Shown here in pieces: positions 23,428 to 33,281 of a DNA stretch of 64,000 nucleotides. The notes below the pieces were generated by a model. It was not told the origin of the DNA and made no database searches. It worked only from the letters and a program-made list of their open reading frames with translations. Source of the stretch: Lethocerus indicus (Eukaryota > Arthropoda > Insecta > Hemiptera > Belostomatidae). Each line of letters starts with the position of its first letter. Within the stretch, counting starts at the first letter, position 1. The stretch lies in NCBI GenBank assembly GCA_019843655.1, contig JACDQD010000006.1:22214246-22278245 (forward strand), in the 5' to 3' direction. The position numbers and the translations under genes were made by a program.

Positions 23428-23904
23428 TAACCACTTTGTTTAACATACCAGTTTTGTGGTCTGCGAGGGGTTGGAACATCGTAGATTTCGTGTGATTCTG
23501 CCTCCTCTCGCTGGTTTGGTCTTTTGCTATACCGGTTTCGGCTGCTCGCCGTCTTCAGTAGCGGTGTTAGTCACTTTCGGCACTTTGGATGTTCTTTGGG
23601 CATCCTCACTGCACTATCACTGTCACTTGTACTGTAATGCGCTATTTGTAAGGCGCTAATATCAAAATGTGAGATAGACTTTTGTTGCGGTCTAGTATTA
23701 GGTGCGCCGTACCATTGAAACTAGTAGCGCATTAAACTGAATACACTACGCGTTTTACACTGTACAAGTGACAGTGACATTGAGGATGCCCAGAAAGTGA
23801 CTAACACCGCTACTGAAGGTGGCGAGCAGCCGAAACCGGTCTAGCAAAAGACTAAATCAGCGAGAGGAGACAGAAACACACGAAATCTACGGTAACCACT
23901 TTGT
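23428..23904 (+). mobile_element. Foldback MITE, copy E, with 12-bp direct repeats
   Basis: TAACCACTTTGT at 23,428-23,439 recurs exactly at 23,893-23,904 and brackets the element, a convincing target-site duplication. The left arm begins TTAACATACCAGTTTTGTGG and the right arm ends CACGAAATCTACGG, so the right arm lacks the last ~35 bp of the left arm. The loop is in plus orientation and contains the GCGCTATTTGTAAGGCGCTA subfamily duplication. The AGTGACAGTGACATTGAGG block in the right arm has a small deletion relative to other copies. No protein is encoded. Confidence 0.9.
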
Positions 23905-24411
23905 CTTACAGAGGCCTCCTATAATACGAGGCTGCTCGTCATATACAACACATATTTTCAGTCCGCCAAGCTACTGAAACCCGTCTGGCGGAGGCCGTAA
24001 AACAACAGCTCTATTTTATTTAAAACGCCGAATTTCAACGCCGATATTTCATGAAACACCCGAATCGGTATTTTCATTGGGGGATGGGTGGGTGGGCGGG
24101 GGGGTTCGGTCGCCGGTCGGAGCGTGGCCTAAATTACCAATGTTATTAACTGCTGTAAATCGGAGCGTTGTTTGTTTGCAGAGGCCGGGTTTGATGGTGG
24201 CGGTGGTTGGGTGTAGGGGTCGAGCGGTGTGGGGGTTTGGCCTGTCCGACAAGTGGCCCTCTGTTGACCGGGCACACGTGTCCTCCACCAGTATATACCC
24301 GGATCCCACTTTACAACGGAGTATTTATGAGCCGATACATTGACAAAGCCGATCATAGCAATGACCGCAACAAAGGAATCCTGGCTTTGTATAGAGTACA
24401 TAATATATTTC
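23905..24411. other. GC-rich island with G-quadruplex motif
   Basis: CpG-rich island from about 23.98 to 24.31 kb. Overlapping open frames on both strands have no recognisable domain and come from the G/C-rich composition. A strong G-run motif is listed separately. Confidence 0.55.
24079..24104 (+). other. Strong G-quadruplex motif
   Basis: Five G-runs (5, 3, 3, 3 and 7 G) are separated by loops of 2, 1, 1 and 1 nt. Short loops of this kind favour very stable parallel quadruplexes. The GGGTGGGTGGG core also occurs in the 45.0 kb motif. Confidence 0.8.
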
Positions 24412-24652
24412 AAGACCAGATTTTTTTTTTCACCTTTTATTTTTTGTACAATCAATTAAAGTATAATTATGTGTACAAATGTTGAATGTATATTTCTCGC
24501 TTGAATGACTCGATAAAACAGACCACCAAATGACTTTTCACACGTTAACAGTTTACGGCTTCGGACCAAGTAGATCTCTAGGCCAGTGGCGTTTAAGCCG
24601 ACGCGGGGGGGGGATAATGGATGGGAAAGAGATAAAAAAGGGACTAAGACCA
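24412..24652 (-). mobile_element. 5'-truncated LINE 3' end with poly(A) and TSD
   Basis: On the minus strand this is the 3' UTR and the last few codons of the same Jockey-like LINE as at 14.5 kb, ending AATTGATTGTACAAAAAATA and a ~10-nt poly(A) (T-run at 24,421-24,430). AAGACCA at 24,412-24,418 recurs at 24,646-24,652, a 7-bp candidate target-site duplication. Only about 230 bp of the element was reverse transcribed. It is a classic dead-on-arrival insertion. Confidence 0.88.
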
Positions 24653-25997
24653 CATTTAGGACTCCAAAAGTGGAAATTATTTCAATAACTAGTAATATAA
24701 TGAAATAAATATGGTGGCCTAATTTCTCTCTTTCAATATTTATTTGTAAACTAGTATAAATAAAACTAAGATCACTAAGATCAGCCTATTGAAATAGTCA
24801 GTAATTCGCATGTAGCGGAACAAAATTTTCTGTATTTCACGCGTGAAACATCATTTAACATAATTAAGATAAATTTCAATACGATTAGTTCCATTTGGAA
24901 TTCAGTACAGGAATGAATGCTATAGCTCAGTGGAAAATAATTTAAACGACTAGTACTACAACAGAAACTGTGTATTATAATTCCAATATTGTATTTAATA
25001 ATTTGGTGTGTGACAAAAATAGATTCAATTGACACAAGAAATTGTACCTTTTAAATTGTTCTTTACTTTTCGGTTTTCTACTGTTAGTACCATCCCGTCG
25101 GACAAGCAATTTGTCCAAAAGGTACGAATCGTCTGACCCGAAAACGGTGAGCTCTTGAAATAGGGGATATAAAACCAATATGTTATTGTTGGCGGAGGCT
25201 TTTCGGAATGAGACAAAAGGAGTGGTTGCCAGGGACCTTATGACACTGTGACCACGCGCCCTCTCGCCGGGTCTAATATTATTTCCAGATATCGTAAGAT
25301 TGGTAGGTACTTTTCTGAAAACATAAACGCATGAAATTTAACTGGCAATTCAAGGATTGAATTTGATTGGCGCATTAATTGTTTAACAGATTAGTAATTT
25401 GTTTGGCAAAGATAAAACAATGAGGTGATGAGTACCGGTCATATTCTTCGAATAACAACTTCTGTTTTCTAACACTGCCTTAGTGTACCAATATTTTTCA
25501 GTTTCTAAAATGATTATTCATTGAGGAAATATTACGCAACAAGGGACTACACAGTTTGTTCCCACGACTCCTCAAAAATCCTTATCTGAAGCTAGAAATA
25601 AATTCCGCCGTGTAATTCATTCGGGTGAATCGAATTTAGTCTATTAAATTTACTGCCCGCCGACACTAATAATTCATCAAATCCCGCGGGTAACGATCGG
25701 TGGGAATTTCAAAAATGTTACACAACTACGCTACAAGCCTTTTGCACGCTACACCGAGATCGATGATACTACCAGACGTCTTGCATCGTGGGGGGATATC
25801 AAATGTTCGGCTGAAATAATTTTGCGGAACTGAAACTTTCGAAAAGGACAGTGTAAGGGACATTGTTCGCGTTTATAATATGATGTACGAAATATAAAAG
25901 TTGGAAAAAGAAAATGTTGGTGGGATGGAACAGTACAATCAGACATTCCGTGTTCTAGATTGGTTAAGAAAATCGTTTTTCCATTGTATTTCAGATG
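24653..25997. other. Non-coding stretch, no gene seen
   Basis: AT-rich. The overlapping minus-strand frames at 24.8-25.2 kb lack motifs. A TAGCTCAGTGG string near 24,915 resembles a tRNA A box, but no B box or cloverleaf follows. Confidence 0.55.
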
Positions 25998-26075
25998 TTG
26001 TTGAAGATGGCGAGCAGCCTAGCAGCCGGTTTAGCAATAAGACCACACCGGCGAAAGGAAACAGAGAATCGAAAA
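25998..26075. mobile_element. Foldback MITE, copy F (degenerate arm)
   Basis: GTTGAAGATGGCGAGCAGCC followed by an imperfect GCCGGTTTAGCAATAAGACC and CGGCGAAAGGAAACAGA matches the right arm with scattered substitutions and a small insertion. It is clearly more diverged than the other copies, which implies an older insertion. Confidence 0.7.
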
Positions 26076-27026
26076 AACTATAATAAATAAAATCATTCGT
26101 ATTTTCATAATTAAAGATTTCATATATTAAGGTGTTAATTAGGGGGTCCACTCGAAGATATTGTTTGCCATCATTAACATCCCATCCGTAATATAATTAC
26201 ATACGGGCAACATTCCTTCTGAGAGCGGTATAACATAAACCCAAAATAGGCGAGTTGAAAGAGTGATTAATTTTATACGAGCATACGCCGTGTGTACACC
26301 GGGGATGCAGGTGGTGTCAGTGTACATCGAATGTACATTATATTTTGTAAAAAAAGTGTCTTAAACAATGTACGTCATCGATCACCCGGCGTTCAGGCCG
26401 GAAAGGTCAAGAGGGGGGGCGGGTGACAAATTAATTGAATACGGGCGAACATTAACCGTCGGTATCTGTTTTGGGGGCCTTTCGCCGAGCTGTACACTTC
26501 AGGTGGGTGTACACTTAAATGGCCGGTAAGTGGGCAGTAGCGGGGGCGGGGGGCGCTAAGTTGATTGTGCGGAGGCCGGCGTGTGCGGTGGCCGGGGCCG
26601 GCATCAAACGAGGTAATCTAATCGGGCGCCGTTGCATTGACTCCGCCATCATAATCGTATTAATTATTACCGACTGAGTCCTTCGGCCGGCCCGACCTTT
26701 ATTGGGTTTGCGACAAACAAACCAGGTTCAGCACCCGCCCCTACCACCCAACACTCTAGACCCTTCACCCATCCCACCAACCCTCCGCCCACTCTGGACT
26801 TATTGTTGTACGAGGGCTGTTCAAATTTGGCCGGGACTTTATTATTTTTAGTCGCCGACCCGTCATCCGATATTACCACCGAGTTTGGTCTGCGCCTAGA
26901 CCAATTCGCCAATTTCCGCTCAATAAAGCTAAGAAAACGCGATATTCGAATACATTATCGTTGCTTATTAACAGTAACATTTTAGGGATTTTATTTCATG
27001 TCGAATTAAAATTAATAATGAATAAT
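26076..27026. other. Non-coding stretch with GC-rich island
   Basis: A GC- and CpG-rich island at about 26.38-26.9 kb includes the G-runs GGGGGCGGGGGG near 26,540. No gene is recognisable. Confidence 0.55.
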
Positions 27027-27458
27027 ATATTCCGTAGTTTTCGTGTGTTTCTGTCTCCTCTCGTTGGTTTGGTCTTTTCCTAGACCGGCTCACCATCTTC
27101 AGTATAGTCACATTTGGCACTTTGGATTTATTTGGGCATCCCCACTGCACTGTCACTTGTACTGTAAGGCGCTAATACTAAAATATAAGACAGACTCTTG
27201 TTGCGGGCTAGTATTAGGTCCGCCGTACCGTTGAAACTAGTAGCGTATTAAACTGAATACAGTACGCGTTTTACAGTACAAGTGACAGTGACAGTGCAGT
27301 GAGGATGCCCTATAAACATCCAAAGTGACTAACACCTCTACTGAAGATGGCGAGCAGCCGAATCCGGTCTAGCAAAAGGCCAAACCAGCGAGAGGAGACG
27401 GAACACACGAAATCTACGTTATTCCAACCCCTCGCAGACCACAAAACAGATATTTTAG
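27027..27458 (+). mobile_element. Foldback MITE, copy G (near complete)
   Basis: The left arm starts at TATTCCGTAGTTTTCGTGTG and has several small deletions, including one in the CGGTTTCGGCTGCTCGCC block. The right arm is complete to the terminus (CCCCTCGCAGACCACAAAAC then AGATATTTTAG). The loop is in plus orientation without the subfamily duplication. The arm region around 27,347-27,420 reads as an Arg/Ser-rich peptide in one frame, as in other copies. No clear target-site duplication, only a weak GAATA match. Confidence 0.85.
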
Positions 27459-29554
27459 AATACTTTGTTGTAACTAAGTTAGGAAGAGTATCGTACAATC
27501 CAATCAGCTGTGCACAACAGTTTAGCTTTCGGCGACGAATTAAGCGAGGAGATACAGAATACCACAATTGATGGGATCGATTCCGTATTTATAATAATAC
27601 GATGTTCCAGCCACGTGAATGAAGTTGGAATCAAGTCTGAATAACGTTTTCAAAGCTGTAAAAAGTTGCGGGACGGGAAAAAGTGTAAAAGTCAGTGACC
27701 AATTTGATAAACCCGGTATTCTAATATGAACCGAAGCCCCGACCCCGGGCGCGAGTCGGGTTACCGGCCAATTAACCGTCGGAGGCGGCTTGTGCAGAGG
27801 GAGGTGGGGTGTTGGGGGCGTGAAGTGCTCGACCAGAGTAAACACGAGGCGCCCCCTCCCTCTCCCCACAGGCGGGACTAGCCAAGCGTGAGCCTGCGCT
27901 CGTGTGCATACGAGACTGCGAGCCCGTTCGCGTGAGTGCGACCACCTCGCGCCCTGCCCCGACTCCTTTTATTTACAGGTTTCCAGTTTTACGCGGGGAT
28001 CGATTCCGTTCGTTCGTTCGTTCGGCCGGTTGTTGTAGCGGCTGGCCGGTGGGAACAAAGCCCGAGAATTATAAACTACCCTTTCACATCTGGCGGGAGG
28101 TAGTGATCTCGTGAGCACAGCGGGCGCAACGTGTTTCCACCATAAAACTAAACACCAATGTTAATTCTTTGTTTTATCATCTAAGAATACTTTTTCTAAA
28201 TGTGCTAAAAAATAAAACTGTTTAACTAAGTGTCACTTAATTTTCGGCAATGTTATATTACGCTGACTTATTTGCGGAAACATATTCCGACAAAAATATC
28301 GTTAAATGAATTAATTAATAGCAAGAAAAAACAAGGCGAGAAAAACGGGAAATCCAGTTCCAATTTTCGAGGGGGTTAATAAATTTCAGAATATTATAGA
28401 GAATATAAAGTTATTGGATACTGTTTTTATTCCCATTCATTTTGTTAATGGACTCCACTCTCTCAATATATTAACACAGTATACTTTTTCCTACCTGCAC
28501 TATTTAAATTCGCTATAAATGAAGAGAAATTACTAGCAATTTACACTTACAAACCAAAATTTCATGCCAAATTGTCCCTCTAATTTAATTCTACCTTTCA
28601 AACCCTCATGTTGGAATCCTATATGGCAATGTGTTAATTTAGTTTGTTTTGCCACAAGAGTAATAGTGATGTGTTTCACTTCGCGTCACTTTCGGGACTT
28701 CCGATCCATTGAGCTCCTAGACAATTCCAGAAGGATTTAGTATACTTTTGTAACGATACTTTAACCAGCAAAATCGTACATAAAAAATACTATACTCGGC
28801 CGACGATATAACCAAAGAATATGTTCGAAGTCAGAATGGAATTACAGATTCCCATTGTTGCTTCTTCGATACTGATATCTTTTGGGAGTGAGCACGGGAT
28901 ATAGTAACTTATATAAAAGATACAAGTTACATTACGAGGGCACGTTTCCATCGGTATCGAGAGCGGTGCCCGATCTGTTCGAGTATTCGAGAAGGGGGTC
29001 ATCGAAGGAGCGAAGGATTGAAAACAATTTAATATAGGACGACTACCCGACCGGAGCTCCCCTACCACCGCTAATTGCATAATTCGAATTAGTAATGAGC
29101 TGACCTCAATTAAAGGCGGAGTCCCCCCGTTGATTTCGGGGTCGAAATTTCATCCGAACCGGGTTCCACTTACTCCAATTCGAGCCATCTCTCAAATTGT
29201 GTGGGGGCGCAGCCGGGAGCCGATAGCGAGTGTCTAAAGGCCGCCGAACGGGCCGGTGATTGCGGTTTAATAAGCGGGAATTGGACGTCCCCGCCGTGAC
29301 CAGACATAGACGGGGATTCGCGCACTTCTGGAAATCCGAGGCGGGAAAACCCCTTTTAATATGATCACCAACCTGGATATAAATTAATTGGCGCGAGTAA
29401 AAAGCATTCGACCGTGTTCAACAAAGGAAGTTTTTGTGTCGACATGTAAAAAACGCTTCCGAAATTCAAGCATCACAAAAAATTCAAGACCACCCGGATA
29501 TTGTACAATGTATTAGAATTGTACAATATCTAATTCAATAAAATAAAAAAACTT
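27459..29554. other. Non-coding stretch, GC-rich island and hairpin
   Basis: A CpG-rich island covers about 27.7-28.1 kb and contains a (CGTT)n run near 28,007-28,024. A second GC-rich island lies near 29.1-29.4 kb. The rest is AT-rich. No coding domain is recognised. A perfect 13-bp-stem hairpin lies at 29,497-29,530. Confidence 0.5.
29497..29530. repeat. Perfect 13-bp inverted repeat
   Basis: GATATTGTACAAT and its exact reverse complement ATTGTACAATATC are separated by 8 nt. It sits about 30 bp before the target-site duplication of foldback copy H. The stem is short for a microRNA precursor. Confidence 0.65.
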
Positions 29555-29995
29555 ATTTAGACTAGTTTAACATACCTGTTTTTTGGTCTGTGAGAGGTTG
29601 GAATACCGTAGATTTCGTGTGATTCTGTCTCCTTTCGCTGGTTTGGACTTTTGCTAAACCGGTTTCGGTTGCTCGCCATCTTCAGTAGCGGTGTTAGTCA
29701 CGTTTGACACTTTGGGTGTTTGTTGGGCATAGTTAGTAGTTGGGCATTTAATGCTCTACTAGTTTCAATGGTACGGCGCACCTAATACTAGCCAGCAACA
29801 AAGGTCTGTCTTACAGTTTAGTATTAGCGCCTTACAGTACAAGTGACAGTGACAGTGCAGTGAGGATGGCCAAAAAACATCCAAAGTCCAAAAGTGACAC
29901 CGCTACTGAAGATGGCGAGCAGCCGAAACCGTTCTAGCAAAAGACCAAACCGGCGAGAGGAGAAAGAAACACACGAAATATACAATAATTTAGAC
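29555..29995 (-). mobile_element. Foldback MITE, copy H, with 8-bp direct repeats
   Basis: ATTTAGAC at 29,555-29,562 recurs at 29,988-29,995. The element begins TAGTTTAACATACCTGTTTT and contains both arms. Its loop is in the opposite orientation to copies A, B, E, G and K (ATTTAATGCTCTACTAGTTT through GTATTAGCGCCTTACAGTAC). The left arm is interrupted after GTTGGGCATAGTTAGTAG, where the CACTGCACTGTCACTGTC block is missing. The right arm ends CACGAAATATACA. No transposase is encoded. Confidence 0.88.
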
Positions 29996-32937
29996 CCTAT
30001 ACCATAAAATTTGTTTTTCGACTCCCAATTTAGTGGAACTGTCCACTGGGTTTATTTCGTCTACGAGTGATCATAGTGACGGCGGCGTTTTCCGTCTAGG
30101 AGAGCGGCCGTGGGGGCGCATTCGTTGGGCAAATTGGAAAGACGGCGTCCCTGGTCGGCCTAACCCGCAACGCAAAAATGTCACCCAGGTGAGCATAATC
30201 ACCACGTGTACCGGCGCTCATCTAATTTTCCTTTATTACACTGGCAGCCGCCCAGACTCCATTACAGGGGATATAGCCGGATGGAGGTGTTTTTCTCCTC
30301 GTTTTTTTCCCCCTTCCCGACGGTTTAATCGAAACCGCCTGGGATATATATTAAATTATAGAGATTAAAAAGTAAAAGGAAATTACGCAGGAGTCCAGAA
30401 TAAATGTAGAGTTCCAATTAAACATTTACGGACACATTCATTGCGTCAATAACTCGTTTCTTGAATGTAATTACGCAGTTTGTTATCAGTATTTATAGTA
30501 AAAAGGAAAGTAGCTCAGTGAATTATATGTGAGACTATATAAAGACATTTTTTAATTTTACATATCATAACGTTAGACAAGTGCACAAATTTATAATTAT
30601 ATTTATGTGCCGCTATACAGAAAATTCTGCAGTTTTATTAAATATGTGGGAAAAAACACTGCTCTACTATGAAATCCCCGATATTAATGAAACCGTATAT
30701 GCGGTTTTCTTTCGCGGCTCCAACAAACATTTGTCCACAAGAGACTGTATCAAGGGCTCCCATCTTCAATCTGCCGCAGTCATCTTGCGCCCAACACAGC
30801 TATCCGGCGTTGGAGGAGCGAGGGAATGGGGCGCAGTGTGCCTAGAAGGCTGCAGACAGCCCCCTCGTGTGCACTTCAAAGCCGAGTAGTGCCCAGTGGA
30901 TTAGTTCCACCAATTGTGCTCTCAACCGGGGGACAAGGAGGTGGAGCATTTTCTCGTTTGAACTCCATTCCCGCATTTACATTACTGTCCGCATGGTCGG
31001 ATAAATAGAAGTTTTAAAGAAATCTTGAAATATCATAGCCAGTCCACGAGCTTGGGAGGTTCTAAATTTGAATAAGTGTTTTTAAAAGTCCGGTCAAAAT
31101 AGATATCTCGATAATAAAATCTCTAGTAGTTCCTCACGATTAAATTAATCTGAGCGATTATATTCTTTTATTATTACCTGGATGAATCTCTTTAAATCAA
31201 TTACAGCCGTTTAATTATCCTATTTCAGTTAAAACTGTGTAATTTTTAACAGTTCTATTAGAAGAAAGGGCAAAAGTATGTTCTCAAAAAAATATTCTGT
31301 AAAATTAAAGCGGCCGGCCACATTTTATATATATAATAATAGAAATGCTTCGGTACCGTATACTGATTGTCAGTTCTGAGCGCTAGCCCATTAAGAGGCT
31401 TAAATTCATTTGTAAATCAGAGATTTGAGGAGACGGCGTTAATCTAAATCTGATATTTCCTCGCGTCGCACCCTTCGTAATCATTCTCGGAGGTAATGGT
31501 CAATTAAAACGGTTGAAAAACTCGACCGTAAAATGCGATCTCGTAAAACACTTCGGGGGCGGAGGCGTTTGCCGCAGTTGGGGGGAAGTGAATGGCCGCC
31601 TATCTTGGCCTTCCCCGGCCGTCCCTTTTCATTTATTCTGTTTAACTGCGGTAATTCCCCGGGCCCAGAGCATTGCGAGAAGGACAGTTTTTTTTTGTTT
31701 TTGTTTTTTATTGTCCCCGCCCCGTACTCAGCCGGCCGATAACGAGCCGCCGGAGAAGCGACCGGGGTCTTAAACGTACGCTTCAGTAAGGACAGGTGGT
31801 TTGGTCGCAGTTAATCTTGATTCAGTAAAGTGTAACAGTGAATCGTCAACGGCGGTGAATCAACATATAAATAATTACATTGGATGATGTAATCGCGAAA
31901 ACAGTTTCGAAATTCTGATACATTTCCTGTCAACGCTATTACGGTGGTGGTGTTTTTGTCGTTGTTCTAATTCATAGTAGAATAAATTTTACACTGTTAA
32001 ATTTCAGTGTTCTCTTACAATCGGACCTTTTATCGGAAATGTGACTATTTGCGACGATTGGAATACTAAGTAATTTCTTAACCTGGATACCAGAAACTGA
32101 AGTTGAAAGAAAATATCATCCTCACCCAAATATTTTCCATTCAATCCTAGGTCAGTGAGTGGTAAGCATTTACATGCACAGAAATTAATAGTATTGGAAC
32201 TTTTACTTAATTCTCTCGAATTTTTGGAATCGGTGAATGTTTTGCTTACTTACTGCCTGATGACTGATAGTATTCAAACGAGGAACATAATGAATAATGA
32301 TACAAAAGGATCTGGTGGCTTAGTGCGGCCGAACGATAGCGGGCGCTTTTAAATAAGGGCCCCAAAAAAGGGCTCATTCGTGACGCGATAAAACAAAAAT
32401 GTAATACCGGCCGCGGGGGGAAAAAGATGAACTGAAAGTCTCTTGTATCTGGAGAGCGCACAATTCCTTTTACTAATAAGCGGTTGACACCATTCGAGCG
32501 ATAAGGATATTTTGTCACCAACGCCGGAACAGTTCGCATCGCCATGCATCGGAATATAGTGTTTATTCTCTCTTGTCTGTATATACATTCATACAAGCAT
32601 ATATATTATTGTAGATATTTGTATGAAAATACCCCGAAGATATTTCAAGCCATACTATCCAATAATAAACCGCTCATTTCATGTCCACTATCGCTTGTTC
32701 GACCCTACGCCATTGGATAATAATAGAATTTTATTGACTTATGCTAGAAATGGCTTAGCTTATCCACTTTTGTCTTTTGTAAATTTCCTATATATGTATC
32801 TTAATTAAATTGTTGTAGTTACTGTAAACTATTATTTCTATAGAACTTTAAGTTATTATTCATTGGAAATGGCATAATAATTAATTATTCGTTTAAACTA
32901 AACTGTTTCGTTGAGTTTAGTTCAACACCCGAGAATG
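29996..32937. other. Non-coding stretch, no gene recognised
   Basis: GC-richer islands lie at about 30.05-30.3, 30.68-30.96 and 31.54-31.77 kb. The open frames in these islands overlap in different registers and have no recognisable motifs. The rest is AT-rich. Confidence 0.5.
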
Positions 32938-33281
32938 AATTTTAAGTTTTGCCACTTTGGATGTTTTTTGGGCATCCTCACTGCACTGTCACTGTCACTT
33001 GTACTGTAAAACGCGCAGTGTATTCAGTTTAATGCGCTACTAGTTTCAATGGTACGACGCACGTAATACTAGCCCGCAAAGGTCTGTCTTAGATTTTACT
33101 ATTAGCCCCTTACAGTACAAGTGACAGTGACAGTGATTGAGGATACCCAAAAAACATCCAAAGTGCCAAAAGTGACTAACACCGCTACTGAAGATGGCGA
33201 GCAGCCGAAACCGGTTTAGCAAAAGACCAAACCAGTGAGAGGGGGCAGAAGCACACGAAATCAACGGAATTGTAATTTTAA
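32938..33281 (-). mobile_element. Foldback MITE, copy I (outer left arm missing)
   Basis: The left arm begins inside the family arm at TGCCACTTTGGATG, the loop is in minus orientation (GTAAAACGCGCAGTG through ATTAGCCCCTTACAG), and the right arm runs to CACGAAATCAACGG. AATTTTAA occurs at both 32,938-32,945 and 33,274-33,281. This could be a target-site duplication, but in AT-rich DNA it could also be chance. Confidence 0.83.

Noticed and set aside
24903..24980. tRNA-like A box (TAGCTCAGTGG)
   Set aside because: No B box (GGTTCGANNCC) follows at the right distance and the arms do not pair.
31513..31773. Two overlapping GC-rich open frames with a hydrophobic segment (+)
   Set aside because: The hydrophobic stretch is produced by a poly-T run, and the frames overlap in different registers within a GC-rich island.
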